DNA from: Paracoccaceae bacterium
GTDB taxonomy: Bacteria > Pseudomonadota > Alphaproteobacteria > Rhodobacterales > Rhodobacteraceae
NCBI GenBank assembly: GCA_028150825.1
Contig: JAOGIM010000020.1
Span: 1 to 34,944, forward strand
Length of the DNA stretch: 34,944 bases
Direction of reading: 5' to 3'
Part shown: piece by piece, positions 1 through 8,235 of the stretch
Numbering within the stretch: the first letter of the stretch is position 1
Layout: each line of letters opens with the position of its first letter
Position numbers and translations under genes: made by a program
The notes under the pieces: model-generated
Seen by the model: the letters and a program-made list of their open reading frames with translations, nothing else
What the model was told of the DNA's origin: nothing
The model's database searches: none

Positions 1-1
1 A

Positions 2-754
2 ATGAATGCGTTTGCCCAAAAAGAGGGACTACCTGGCATGGGTTACATATTCTGGCGCGAAGGTGCCGAGGGCATGGAGGCCGCTGGACCTCTGGCCAAA
101 AACATTGGCCCAGAACGGACTGAAGCCATACGTAAGCAATTGGATCTGAAAGTTGGCGATGCTGCGTTTTTCTTAGGTGGTAAGCCCAATTCCTTTGAAG
201 CCGTTGCAGGGCGTGCTCGCAATGTGATTGGTGAAGAGCTTTCCCTGACAGATAAAAATCGTTTTGCCTTTACGTGGGTTGTGGATTTCCCAATTTATGA
301 AAAAGACCAAGAAACTGGTAAGATTGACTTTGAACATAATCCGTTCTCCATGCCTCAAGGTGGCATGGCGGCATTGGAGGGAGACCCCTTAGATGTCTTG
401 GGATATCAATACGACCTCGCCTGTAATGGCTACGAGCTTGTCTCAGGAGCTATTCGGAACCACAAGCCAGAGATCATGTTCAAAGCCTTTGAAATTGCGG
501 GGTATGATCAAGATGAAGTGCGCAAGCGCTTTGGCGGCATGGTTAATGCCTTTCAGTATGGTGCGCCACCTCACGGCGGTTGCGCAGCTGGTATTGACCG
601 GATTGTCATGCTTTTGGCCGATGAGGCCAATATACGCGAAGTCATCATGTTCCCAATGAACCAGAGGGCGGAAGACCTAATGATGTCCGCGCCAAGCCAG
701 GCACTGTCAGAACAGCTTATGGAACTCAATCTAAGGATTATCCCACAAGACTGA
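2..754 (+). CDS. aspS: Aspartate--tRNA ligase, C-terminal part (5' end outside window)
   Basis: This is the last 250 residues of aspartyl-tRNA synthetase, the class II enzyme that charges tRNA-Asp (possibly also tRNA-Asn if non-discriminating). The family is usually about 590 residues, so the N-terminal anticodon-binding domain and motif 1 lie left of the window. The methionine at base 2 is internal, not the start. Visible are the end of the bacterial GAD insertion domain, the return to the catalytic core ([13 protein letters not shown], about residues 88-100), the active-site stretch HNPFSMPQ, and motif 3 (GIDRIVMLL) near residue 198. The conserved end [16 protein letters not shown] is complete, so the 3' end is intact. 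No terminator with a T-run is seen in the 102 bases before the next gene. Confidence 0.96.
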   Translation: MNAFAQKEGLPGMGYIFWREGAEGMEAAGPLAKNIGPERTEAIRKQLDLKVGDAAFFLGGKPNSFEAVAGRARNVIGEELSLTDKNRFAFTWVVDFPIYEKDQETGKIDFEHNPFSMPQGGMAALEGDPLDVLGYQYDLACNGYELVSGAIRNHKPEIMFKAFEIAGYDQDEVRKRFGGMVNAFQYGAPPHGGCAAGIDRIVMLLADEANIREVIMFPMNQRAEDLMMSAPSQALSEQLMELNLRIIPQD

Positions 755-856
755 CAGGGAAAGTTCTTTATCTGGTTCTGAACATAAGTTTAAAGTTGCG
801 TGATCTGGCTAAGGCTATAGCTTAAAAAACACTATGTTTATTTTAGGATAAAGAAT

Positions 857-1576
857 ATGGCGAAGAAAGTCTGGGGAACGTTGGTGGAAAACTGGTCTCC
901 ACCAATTTTGCCCTTCCATCAGAAGATTGCCGGTAGATATGTCCATCTAGAACTTTTATCCGCCCAAAAACATGCAGCGGATCTTTATCAGGCCTATCGC
1001 GATCACGATAGCGTTTGGGATTATATGAGTACTGGTCCTTACAGTTCATCTTCACAATTTTATCGCTGGGTAAACAAGGTTACGGCGCAGCCAGATGTTA
1101 TCTATTATGCCATCAAACCACTCGAGTCGGGAAAATCAGAGGGTGTGGCAAGCTATCTACAGATCCAACCAAGCGCTGGAAGCATTGAAGTCGGCAATAT
1201 TGCCTATGCGCCTAGCTTGCAGAAAACAAAAGCGGCAACAGAGGCAATGTTCCTGATGATGCACTGGGCCTTTGAGGCTGGTTATCGGAGGTACGAGTGG
1301 AAATGCAATGCGCTCAATGAGGCTTCACGCAAGGCTGCTCAAAGACTAGGCTTTAGTTTTGAGGGGATTTTTCGTCAGGCCATGGTGGTCAAAGGCCGTA
1401 ACCGTGATACCGCCTGGTTTGCGATGATCGATCACGAGTGGCCTGCACTACAAGAGGCCTTTGATGTCTGGCTTTCTCCGCGCAACTTTGATGATAAGGG
1501 CGATCAAAAAGAACATCTTGGCAATCTGACCGGTTTGATCAGGGCCAACTCTGATCCGCGTGTCACAGAGTTTTGA
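857..1576 (+). CDS. GNAT-family N-acetyltransferase, RimJ/RimL type
   Basis: A 239-residue protein with the layout of RimJ/RimL-like acetyltransferases (Acetyltransf_3), which transfer an acetyl group from acetyl-CoA to an amine such as a protein N-terminus. The N-terminus HQKIAGRYVHLELLS is the typical lead-in of this subfamily. The middle has the strand GSIEVGNIAYAP followed by a helix with repeated alanines and methionines where acetyl-CoA would bind. The C-terminal half has NEASRKAAQRLGFSFEGIFRQ, the signature in which a neighbour residue of the acyl-acceptor site is followed by the GF(x)EG strand. The start has a good ribosome site (AGGATAAAG). The substrate cannot be told from the sequence. 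It stands alone between aspS and a 460-base gap. Confidence 0.88.
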   Translation: MAKKVWGTLVENWSPPILPFHQKIAGRYVHLELLSAQKHAADLYQAYRDHDSVWDYMSTGPYSSSSQFYRWVNKVTAQPDVIYYAIKPLESGKSEGVASYLQIQPSAGSIEVGNIAYAPSLQKTKAATEAMFLMMHWAFEAGYRRYEWKCNALNEASRKAAQRLGFSFEGIFRQAMVVKGRNRDTAWFAMIDHEWPALQEAFDVWLSPRNFDDKGDQKEHLGNLTGLIRANSDPRVTEF

Positions 1577-2039
1577 AGTGCGATGCCTCATTCTGTCACC
1601 ACTAGTGTCAAAGATAGCATCTATTCTAAGATGGATCTGATCAAGCCTGCTTAAAGAATTCTTCCCTGAGCCATCAGACAGACCCAAATCAACAATGATT
1701 ATTTTTTAGTGGCTACAGCCGACAATGACGCCTAGCCCAAGCTAGTGTCGCGGCGCGGTACAACCGCGCTCCACTATTTAGATACACAATCGAACCGCTT
1801 CTCACACAAAGTGGCTATCTTTAAAAATCAGTATTGCAAACCCAAATGAGGAGTTAGATTTTATGGTTGGCAATACGAGTTTTAACGTCTCTGTCGAGTT
1901 CATTCTGACTTCTTTCGAATCCATATAGACATTCTATCAAGAGAACTAACAGGCTGTTGATCCGTCATGTTTGATTTGGAATATCTTGCCAAATATAATG
2001 GGCGTCGTCATAAGGTGACAAAAATTAGGGAGATTTCTC
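1577..2039. other. Intergenic region with three adjacent hairpins
   Basis: No convincing protein gene lies in these 463 bases. Three inverted repeats follow closely: GGCTACAGCC (1711-1720), CTAGC/GCTAG with a CCAA loop (1732-1745, with further GAC/GTC pairing outside), and GCGCGGT/ACCGCGC with a 3-base loop (1753-1769). They form a G+C-rich island in an A+T-rich spacer and none is followed by a T-run on either strand, so they are not standard terminators. A 21-codon reading frame at 1863-1928 has a GGAG 11 bases upstream, but nothing else supports it. The end of the region holds the mce ribosome site (AGGGAGA). Confidence 0.5.
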
Positions 2040-2444
2040 ATGATTGGCCGTTTGAACCATGTTGCTATAGCTGTCCCAAATTTGACAGTCGCGGCTGACC
2101 TTTACAGAGATACACTTGGGGCAAAAGTAGGACCTCCAGGGGATGAACCCAATCATGGGGTAACAGTGGTTTTTGTTGAGCTTGAGAATACCAAGATTGA
2201 GCTTTTGTATCCGTTCGGTGAAAACAGCCCAATTCAAGGATTTTTGGATAAGAACCCATCAGGTGGTATACATCATATCTGTTATGAGGTGGAAAACATC
2301 TTAGACGCGCGCGATCATTTAATATCTACCGGTGCTCGTATTCTTGGCACTGGAGAACCCAAGATAGGCGCACACGGAAAACCAGTTTTATTTTTGCATC
2401 CAAAAGACTTTACCGGCACTCTTGTCGAACTAGAACAAGTCTAA
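2040..2444 (+). CDS. mce: Methylmalonyl-CoA epimerase
   Basis: A 134-residue single-domain glyoxalase-fold (VOC) protein that interconverts the R and S forms of methylmalonyl-CoA, linking propionyl-CoA carboxylation to methylmalonyl-CoA mutase and succinyl-CoA. The family hallmarks are present: LNHVAIAVPNL at the start with the first metal-binding histidine (residue 6), the central GVTVVFVELENTKIELLYP, GGIHHICYEVENI with the metal histidines near residue 79, and a C-terminal HPKDFTGTLVELEQV carrying the last metal-binding glutamate. Length matches the family. The ATG is preceded by AGGGAGA eight bases away. The following DUF1467 gene starts 20 bases downstream; the pair is a recurrent neighbourhood in alphaproteobacteria, so co-transcription is likely. 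Confidence 0.95.
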   Translation: MIGRLNHVAIAVPNLTVAADLYRDTLGAKVGPPGDEPNHGVTVVFVELENTKIELLYPFGENSPIQGFLDKNPSGGIHHICYEVENILDARDHLISTGARILGTGEPKIGAHGKPVLFLHPKDFTGTLVELEQV

Positions 2445-2464
2445 ACAACGTTTCAGGAAATTCA

Positions 2465-2758
2465 ATGTCCATTACATCTGCATTTGTACTCTTTTCTGTT
2501 ATCTGGTTCATGGTTTTTTTAATAGCAATCCCAATCAAACTCCAAACCCAGGGTGATCTGGGAGAAATTGTACCCGGAACGCACGCCAGCGCTCCTGAAG
2601 TTCATGACCTCAAAAAGAAAGCCTGGGTTACAACAGCTGTGGCCTTCGTTTTATGGGCAGTGATCTCGGGCATTATTGTCTCAGGCATAGTCACAATGCG
2701 TGACATCGATTTTTTCAATCGGATGGATCCCGAGACCAGCAATGAAATAAGTGAGTAA
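2465..2758 (+). CDS. DUF1467 family two-TM membrane protein
   Basis: A 97-residue inner-membrane protein matching the DUF1467 layout: a first membrane helix at about residues 4-24, a conserved short loop IPIKLQTQGDLGEIVPGTHASAPE with charged residues, the KKKAW anchor, and a second membrane helix at about 54-76. Function is unknown. It follows mce by 20 bases with an AGGAAA ribosome site and probably shares its transcript. Its last 44 bases overlap the 3' end of the convergent EI24/CysZ-like gene. Confidence 0.88.
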   Translation: MSITSAFVLFSVIWFMVFLIAIPIKLQTQGDLGEIVPGTHASAPEVHDLKKKAWVTTAVAFVLWAVISGIIVSGIVTMRDIDFFNRMDPETSNEISE

Positions 2759-3425
2759 ATGTTGCAACCCCGATCATTGGCACGAATAGATTTAGCACCG
2801 GCACCGAAAGCGGCACTGCCATTAATATTCCCACCAACCAAACTCTTCCCAAATAGTTACGTCTCATCTTTTGTGCATCTTGACGCTCCAAATGCCGCAT
2901 CGCGACCATTTGAAAATATTCTCTCCCAAGTAAAAATCCATTCAGCGCCCAAAATATCAAAGGGGCAAAAGGCAAAAAGAAAATGGATAGAAAAAGAGCA
3001 AGCAGATTCAGTATAATTAGCACTCCAAAGAAATTAATAGTATCCTTAAAGACCTCCGAAACTGGCGTCTTTATAGGTGCTTGGACATACGAATAGTGTT
3101 TTGCTTCAACAGCTGTAGCAACATCTTCCAGAAAAAATGAAGAAACCAGCGTCGCAATTGGTATCATCAAGAAAATAGAGAGGACGAGCAGAATTAAAAA
3201 GCTGCTCCAACTGATCAGAGTGCCAAGAGAGAACTTTGTTCCAAAATAGGTTAAGGTCAGATCATACGAAAACACATAACCCAGACCATAAGACAACGCA
3301 AATATGAGCACCAGAAAAGTCAAAATCGTCAAACCTAGGCTCTTGATTAAAACTCCGCGAAAGGCGGCGTCTAGTAGCTGCTGAAAAGATTTGACAATTG
3401 CCGATGTGATATCGGCTAAAGCCAT
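2715..3425 (-). CDS. EI24 / CysZ-like integral membrane protein
   Basis: A 236-residue protein with about four to six hydrophobic helices and the EI24-family signature LNGFLLGREYFQMVAMRHL near residues 162-180. The family includes CysZ, a sulfate transporter of enteric bacteria, but alphaproteobacterial members form a separate branch and a sulfate role is not shown by the sequence. The start (ATG at 3425) lies inside the end of the upstream nitroreductase gene, a 10-base overlap that indicates translational coupling. The 3' end overlaps the convergent DUF1467 gene by 44 bases. It is far from the sox genes in this window, so no sulfur link should be read into the family name. Confidence 0.82.
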   Translation of the reverse strand: MALADITSAIVKSFQQLLDAAFRGVLIKSLGLTILTFLVLIFALSYGLGYVFSYDLTLTYFGTKFSLGTLISWSSFLILLVLSIFLMIPIATLVSSFFLEDVATAVEAKHYSYVQAPIKTPVSEVFKDTINFFGVLIILNLLALFLSIFFLPFAPLIFWALNGFLLGREYFQMVAMRHLERQDAQKMRRNYLGRVWLVGILMAVPLSVPVLNLFVPMIGVATFTHLFHCWSRDPSD

Positions 3426-3988
3426 GTTACGATACTTTGCAAATTTGGCCGTGGTCTCTCTGGCGGGCGTAAGGTTTCAGTTCCAATGTAAATAAGACCT
3501 GCGACGCGCTCATTCTCTGCAAGGCTAAAGGCATTTGAGGCAAACTCACGGTCATGGGACGGCCAGCCTGATAACCAATTAGCTCCCCACCCGTGTGCCA
3601 ACGCCGCATTCAAGAGGGCAAGGCAAGCTGCACCAGCAGAATACGTTTGTTCAATAGCAGGAATTTTTACAGATGTTTTTTGAACCTCCACGACAACAAC
3701 GGCCATTGGACCATTATCATAAGATCTCCGCGCCTTTGCAGTCTGATCTTCATCAAGCCCCATCGCCCTTGCACGCTCTGTGACCTTCTCAGCCAGTGTT
3801 GTAAGCGTTTCTTTGCTTAACACAATGAACCGCCAAGGTTCTAACTTTCCGTGATCTGGCGTGCGGGCGGCAGCTGTTAACAGTAGTTCAAGGTTCGCTT
3901 TGTCAGGCCCGGGCGCGACCAGCGTTTTAGCAGGTCTAGATCGACGCTCTAATAAAAACTTCAAAGCTTCATGATTACTTCCTCCCAT
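3416..3988 (-). CDS. Nitroreductase family protein (YdjA-like)
   Basis: A 190-residue FMN-dependent nitroreductase-fold protein. The start ALKFLLERRSRPAKTL has the FMN phosphate-binding RRS motif, followed by LLTAAARTPDHGKLEPWRFIVL, the classic YdjA-type stretch (AARTPDHGxLxPWRF). The later GAACLALLNAALAHGWGANWLSG is the second FMN-contact region. Family members reduce nitro or quinone-like compounds with NAD(P)H; the physiological substrate is unknown. The start is set by the ribosome site AAAGGAA seven bases upstream. The gene overlaps the downstream EI24 gene by 10 bases. Confidence 0.92.
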   Translation of the reverse strand: MGGSNHEALKFLLERRSRPAKTLVAPGPDKANLELLLTAAARTPDHGKLEPWRFIVLSKETLTTLAEKVTERARAMGLDEDQTAKARRSYDNGPMAVVVVEVQKTSVKIPAIEQTYSAGAACLALLNAALAHGWGANWLSGWPSHDREFASNAFSLAENERVAGLIYIGTETLRPPERPRPNLQSIVTWL

Positions 3989-4134
3989 AGTATATTCCTT
4001 TATAAACCTTAAATTTAATGTTCATTTTTAACGTGTGGGAGCCAGAGCTATTTATTAACCCTATCAACAGGTAATTTGGCGTGGCAACAGAGTATAACTT
4101 ATTTCAATGAGCTTACATAAGGCAATATCGATGA

Positions 4135-5106
4135 TCAATCTTCACAAATTTGATCCATGATTTTCACCAGTTCCGAAGTTATACCTGGCTCTGACATAGC
4201 GTGTCCAGCATTCCTAATGAGGCGTAAATCACACTGAGGCCAGGACTGTGAGATATCCCATGCGCTTTTGGGCGGACAAATCATGTCGTATCGTCCCTGA
4301 ACGATAAAACCGGGTATATGTGAAATTTTGTCCATCTGAGAGAGTATTTGACCATCAAATTCTAAAAACCCATTATTGATGAAATAATGGTTCTCAAGCC
4401 TTGCAAATGTTCGCGAGTACTCGCTGGATGCTTCTACGCCATTTCCGTTAGAGTAAATCGACGCAAGCGCATTTTCCCAAGACGACCATATGCTTCCAAA
4501 CTGCATTTCGATCCGCAAATCACCACAAAACAAACGACGGTGATAGGCACTAATAAGATTATCATGCTCAGAATTTGGGATTTTTTCAATAAACCGCTTC
4601 CAAGCATCCGGCCAGAATTGTCCAGCGCCACCGCCATAAAACCAATCTAGTTCACGCTTCGTCATTAAGAACACGCCGCGCAGAACAATATGTGAGGTGC
4701 GCTCAGGATGCGCCTGAGCATATACTAAAGACAGCGTAGCCCCCCAACTACCACCAAAAACGATCAAGCGATCTATTGAGAGTCTTTCACGAATCATCTC
4801 AATGTCAGACACAAGATGCCAAGTCGTGTTATTCTTGGTACTGGCAAGTGGCCGCGAACGACCACAGCCGCGTTGATCAAATAGAACGACACGGTATTTA
4901 TTAGGATCAAAATAGCGGCGCATAACCGGACTACAACCCCCGCCCGGTCCACCGTGGAGAACCACTACGGGAACTCCGTCTGGGTTACCACACTGCTCAA
5001 CATAAATCTGGTGCCCATCTCCAGTTTGCATGATCTGCTGCGAGTACGGATCAACAGAAGGATAAAAATATTGCGCTGCGCGCTTTTGACCTGAGAATTT
5101 GTCCAT
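4135..5106 (-). CDS. pip: Prolyl aminopeptidase (proline iminopeptidase)
   Basis: A 323-residue alpha/beta hydrolase of peptidase family S33 that removes N-terminal proline from peptides in the cytoplasm. The family opening [30 protein letters not shown] is followed by the oxyanion stretch [22 protein letters not shown], the nucleophile elbow GGSWGATLS (Ser near residue 119), and the C-terminal GRYDMICPP (Asp) and AGHAMSEPG (His), giving a full catalytic triad. Length is normal. The ATG has AGGAC close upstream. It is transcribed divergently from ubiG with only 49 bases between the starts, so both promoters must sit in or near that interval. Confidence 0.96.
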   Translation of the reverse strand: MDKFSGQKRAAQYFYPSVDPYSQQIMQTGDGHQIYVEQCGNPDGVPVVVLHGGPGGGCSPVMRRYFDPNKYRVVLFDQRGCGRSRPLASTKNNTTWHLVSDIEMIRERLSIDRLIVFGGSWGATLSLVYAQAHPERTSHIVLRGVFLMTKRELDWFYGGGAGQFWPDAWKRFIEKIPNSEHDNLISAYHRRLFCGDLRIEMQFGSIWSSWENALASIYSNGNGVEASSEYSRTFARLENHYFINNGFLEFDGQILSQMDKISHIPGFIVQGRYDMICPPKSAWDISQSWPQCDLRLIRNAGHAMSEPGITSELVKIMDQICED

Positions 5107-5155
5107 AAGTGTCCTATATGTGAGTCGCTATAGAAAAGACCAGACGGAGATAAGA

Positions 5156-5899
5156 ATGCAAGCCTCTCAATTCACTGTTGATAAGGAAGAAGTGGCAAAA
5201 TTTGAAGCCATGGCAGAAGAATGGTGGGATCCCAATGGAAAATTCAAGCCATTGCACATGCTGAATCCATGTCGACTTGATTACATTATCAGCCAAATAT
5301 GCGCTGAATTTGACCGTGAATGTGAAAATCATCTACCGTTTACGGGACTCCGAATCCTGGATATTGGTTGCGGTGGAGGCCTTCTTTGCGAACCCATGGC
5401 CCGTTTAGGAGCAACAGTGATTGGCGTTGATGCTGCTAAGCGCAATATCCCTGTCGCACAGGCACATGCCAAGAAATCAAATCTCGAGATTGATTATAGG
5501 TTTGGGACTGCAGAAGAGCTGGTATCGCAGGGCGAAATTTTTGATATCGTGTTAAATATGGAGGTTGTTGAGCATGTGAACGAACCTCAAGCATACATGA
5601 TAGCCTGCCAGAAATTGTTAAAGTCGGGTGGTTTGATGGTCTGTTCGACGATCAATCGTAATACTAAGAGTTATATCTTTGCCATTTTTGGGGCAGAATA
5701 TGTGATGCGCTGGCTACCAAAAGGCACCCATGAATGGGCAAAATTCATTACCCCCGATGAGCTTTGTGATTTGATCCGCAACGCCGACCTTCAACCCGTC
5801 GATAGGCAAGGCTTTGTATTTAATCCAGCGACTTGGCAATGGAGATTATCGGACCGAGATCTAAGTGTGAATTATGTGACTGCGTCTATCAAGCCTTAA
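5156..5899 (+). CDS. ubiG: Bifunctional 2-polyprenyl-6-hydroxyphenol methylase / 3-demethylubiquinol 3-O-methyltransferase
   Basis: A 247-residue SAM-dependent methyltransferase that carries out both O-methylations in ubiquinone synthesis at the inner membrane. The UbiG opening [19 protein letters not shown] and the phrase KPLHMLNP are diagnostic. The SAM site is [20 protein letters not shown], and the post-motif is LNMEVVEHV. The reading frame is open from 5099, but the ATG at 5156 is preferred. It has GGAGA upstream, gives the normal family N-terminus, and avoids overlap with the divergent pip start. The stop codon interlocks with that of the convergent petR (shared TTAA at 5896-5899). Confidence 0.96.
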   Translation: MQASQFTVDKEEVAKFEAMAEEWWDPNGKFKPLHMLNPCRLDYIISQICAEFDRECENHLPFTGLRILDIGCGGGLLCEPMARLGATVIGVDAAKRNIPVAQAHAKKSNLEIDYRFGTAEELVSQGEIFDIVLNMEVVEHVNEPQAYMIACQKLLKSGGLMVCSTINRNTKSYIFAIFGAEYVMRWLPKGTHEWAKFITPDELCDLIRNADLQPVDRQGFVFNPATWQWRLSDRDLSVNYVTASIKP

Positions 5900-6588
5900 T
5901 CACTTGCTAGCATATAGCCTGAACCGCGCACAGTCTGAAGGTATCTTGGCTCTTTGGGATTAGCTTCGATTTTTCGGCGTAACCTGGTAATTTGAACATC
6001 AATGGCGCGATCTTGGGACTGCCACTGGTCACGGCCCATTTCAGACATAAGCTCAGCTCGACTAATCGGTTGCCCGACGCTTTTGGCAAAGATACGCATT
6101 AACTGGGCCTCTGTTCCGGTGAGGCGAATATGCAAATCCGCTTGCCATAGCTCTCCCTTTCTAACATCATATTTTACTTCACCAAGAAGGATAAGCTTTG
6201 GCTGGCTGTCTATTTCGGTTTGTTCAGGGACCCGACGTAGAATTGCGTGAATACGAAGCAAAAGCTCTTTAGGTTCAAACGGTTTGGGTAAATAGTCGTC
6301 TGCACCAGCTTCGAACCCAGAAATACGGTCTTCGGACTCGCTTCGCGCTGTGAGCAACAGAATTGGTATATCTATGCTCTCACGTAATTCACGGGTCAGA
6401 GACAGACCATCTTGGTCGGGCATCATGACATCCAAAACGATGAGATCAAAGCTTAACCCGCACAACAATCGTTTGGCTTGCGCTGCATCCTGAGCAATCG
6501 AGACTAAAAAACCATTACGAACAAGGTATTTTTGCAGAAGTTGTCTGATCCGCTGGTCATCGTCTACAATTAAAAGATGCGAGACCAT
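5896..6588 (-). CDS. petR: OmpR-type response regulator, PetR-like
   Basis: A 230-residue two-domain response regulator. The receiver domain has the acidic pair in [12 protein letters not shown], the phosphorylatable aspartate in [13 protein letters not shown] (about residue 54), the conserved threonine in LLLTAR and lysine in [11 protein letters not shown]. The C-terminal winged helix ends [30 protein letters not shown]. The ATG at 6588 is chosen over one 30 bases upstream because it starts directly before the receiver domain and lies just past the petP stop. Its partner petP immediately upstream matches the petP-petR pair of Rhodobacter capsulatus, where PetR is needed for cytochrome bc1 gene expression (established there; inferred here). 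No histidine kinase gene is adjacent. Confidence 0.92.
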   Translation of the reverse strand: MVSHLLIVDDDQRIRQLLQKYLVRNGFLVSIAQDAAQAKRLLCGLSFDLIVLDVMMPDQDGLSLTRELRESIDIPILLLTARSESEDRISGFEAGADDYLPKPFEPKELLLRIHAILRRVPEQTEIDSQPKLILLGEVKYDVRKGELWQADLHIRLTGTEAQLMRIFAKSVGQPISRAELMSEMGRDQWQSQDRAIDVQITRLRRKIEANPKEPRYLQTVRGSGYMLASD

Positions 6589-6592
6589 ATTG

Positions 6593-7105
6593 CTATATCC
6601 CGTCGCGACGCAGTTCATTAAAAATATGCTGCATTTTTTGGTCCATCATGGATTCAAGAACTTTACGAAAGCCCGCGACTGCGTCCGGACCTGCCGTTCT
6701 AAAGGCATCCCGCATCCGTTTATGCTGTGCAGTTGAAAGCTGTTTCTCCAGAGTTCTTCCTTTCTTTGTCAAAAAAAGGTGGCGTTCTCTACGATCTTTT
6801 AAGCCAACATGGCTTTCCACAAGACCGTCAGCGATAAGCGTGCGAAGGACGCGATTAAGTGATTGCTTGGTTATCCCCAAAATGGACAAAAGATTGTTTA
6901 CAGTTGAACCGGGTGAGACTTGGATGAAATGAATAGCCCTGTGATGTGCCCGCCCATACCCAAATTCCTCCAAAATTTTATCAGGATCAGCGGTAAATCC
7001 ACGATATGCAAAAAACATCGCTTCAGTGCCCTGCCGAAGTTGGGCATCTGTCAGATAAAGAAGGTTTTCTCCAAGCCAATATTTAGCCGATGAGGTCGAT
7101 TTCAT
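6593..7105 (-). CDS. petP: MarR-family transcriptional regulator, PetP-like
   Basis: A 170-residue MarR-type winged-helix regulator. The DNA-binding core is visible from about residue 60: FIQVSPGSTVNNLLSILGITKQSLNRVLRTLI is the helix-turn-helix and VESHVGLKDRRERHLFLTKKG is the wing with its conserved DxR turn. In Rhodobacter the equivalent petP lies in the same transcript as petR. Here the two genes are separated by only four bases. It is transcribed divergently from ilvE across a 164-base spacer that contains inverted repeats. The ligand or signal is unknown. Confidence 0.9.
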   Translation of the reverse strand: MKSTSSAKYWLGENLLYLTDAQLRQGTEAMFFAYRGFTADPDKILEEFGYGRAHHRAIHFIQVSPGSTVNNLLSILGITKQSLNRVLRTLIADGLVESHVGLKDRRERHLFLTKKGRTLEKQLSTAQHKRMRDAFRTAGPDAVAGFRKVLESMMDQKMQHIFNELRRDGI

Positions 7106-7201
7106 TCTCTGACTCCCAAGAATACTGCTTCTCTTTTTACGTCAGTGTTATTGACATTCCAAGTATGAAATGGTACCTCATTTTACTTTTTTGGGAATTT
7201 A

Positions 7202-7218
7202 ATGTCCACTTCGGACAT
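7202..7218. promoter_or_regulatory. Inverted repeat in petP/ilvE spacer, candidate operator
   Basis: ATGTCC and GGACAT flank a 5-base spacer, giving a 17-base dyad 52 bases before the ilvE start. A second AT-rich dyad (TTTTGAA/TTCAAAA, 8-base spacer) follows at about 7230-7251. MarR proteins commonly bind palindromes of this size next to their own gene, so autoregulation by PetP is possible. That is inference from position only; a TTGACA at 7151-7156 could be part of an ilvE promoter. Confidence 0.3.
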
Positions 7219-7269
7219 AGTTTTGAAACTTTTGAAAAAATTCGTTCAAAAACTTTGGAAGGTACGGAA

Positions 7270-8139
7270 ATGGGAAGTGGATATGATGATCGTGATGGCA
7301 AGATTTGGCTGGATGGAAAACTAGTTGAGTGGCGCGATGCCCAAATTCATATTCTGACCCATGCAATGCATTATGCGAGTTCGGTTTTCGAAGGAGAGCG
7401 CGCTTATAATGGAAAGATTTTTAAGAGTCGCGAGCATTCTGAACGGCTTATAAACTCAGGAAAACTGATCGACTTTGAGGTGCCCTTTTCCGTAGATGAA
7501 ATCGAAGCTGCTAAATCCAAAGCTTTGGCTGCAAACGGGTTAACAGATGCTTATGTTCGCGCACTGGCTTGGCGTGGTGCTGGAGAGGATATGGGTGTAG
7601 CGTCTGCCCGTAACCCAGTGCATCTGGCTGTCGCTGTCTGGTCATGGGGCAATTACTACGGTGACGCAAAAATGAAAGGCGCAAAACTCGATATTGCAAA
7701 GTGGCGCCGCCCTGACCCAGCGACTGCTCCATCTCAGGCAAAAGCTGCAGGCCTTTACATGATAGCAACTATGTCCAAACACACTGCTGAAGCCAAAGGC
7801 TGTAGTGATGCGATGATGTTTGACTATCGGGGCTATATCGCCGAGGCGACAGGCGCAAATATATTTTTCGTTAAAGACGGAGAAGTGCATACGCCCCTAG
7901 CAGATGCCTTTCTCAATGGCCTTACCCGCCAAACAGTCATAAAGATGTTGGCACAAAAAGGCGTCAACGTTGTCGAACGTCACATTATGCCCGAAGAATT
8001 AGAAAGCTTTGAGCAATGCTGGCTGACAGGGACGGCCGCTGAGGTTACGCCAGTTGGCCAAATTGGGGATTACTCTTTTGAAGTTGGCACGTTAACAAGG
8101 AACGTTTCAGACAGCTATGAGAAATTAGTACGCGTTTAA
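7270..8139 (+). CDS. ilvE: Branched-chain amino acid aminotransferase
   Basis: A 289-residue PLP-dependent class IV aminotransferase performing the last step of leucine, isoleucine and valine synthesis and the first of their breakdown, with 2-oxoglutarate/glutamate as partner. The start has HAMHYASSVFEGERAY, the substrate-binding stretch of BCATs. The PLP lysine lies in SQAKAAGLYMIATMSKHTAEA. PLP-phosphate contacts lie in YIAEATGANIFFVKDG, and LTRQTVI and TGTAAEVTPV are the remaining family motifs. The reading frame is open for 60 codons further upstream, but the ATG at 7270, preceded by GGAAGG, gives the normal family length. The extra upstream part reads through the promoter region. Confidence 0.95.
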   Translation: MGSGYDDRDGKIWLDGKLVEWRDAQIHILTHAMHYASSVFEGERAYNGKIFKSREHSERLINSGKLIDFEVPFSVDEIEAAKSKALAANGLTDAYVRALAWRGAGEDMGVASARNPVHLAVAVWSWGNYYGDAKMKGAKLDIAKWRRPDPATAPSQAKAAGLYMIATMSKHTAEAKGCSDAMMFDYRGYIAEATGANIFFVKDGEVHTPLADAFLNGLTRQTVIKMLAQKGVNVVERHIMPEELESFEQCWLTGTAAEVTPVGQIGDYSFEVGTLTRNVSDSYEKLVRV

Positions 8140-8155
8140 AGCTGAATTGCTTTGT

Positions 8156-8228
8156 ATCCAGTCAAGCTGGATTTAAAGACATAGTTTAAAAGTCAAGATT
8201 CCAATCATCATGTGCTTTAAAACATGAT
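8156..8228. terminator. Two hairpins between convergent ilvE and secA
   Basis: The 96-base convergent spacer holds ATCCAG/CTGGAT with a 5-base loop (8156-8172) and ATCATGT/ACATGAT with an 8-base loop (8207-8228). Neither has a proper T-run, so these are at best weak or Rho-assisted terminators for ilvE (first) and secA (second). Confidence 0.35.
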
Positions 8229-8235
8229 AAACCCA

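Noticed and set aside
1711-1734. A stretch reading Ala-Thr-Ala-Asp-Asn-Asp-Ala-stop that recalls a tmRNA tag
   Set aside because: It lacks the usual hydrophobic AA end of the tag, and there is no tRNA-like acceptor or T-arm around it.
1967-2098. A 43-codon plus-strand frame overlapping the start of mce
   Set aside because: It has no ribosome site and its second half is mce read in a different frame.
2715-3425. Linking the CysZ-like protein to the sox system
   Set aside because: It is 20 kb away, coupled to a nitroreductase gene, and belongs to a broad EI24 family where sulfate transport is shown only for some members.
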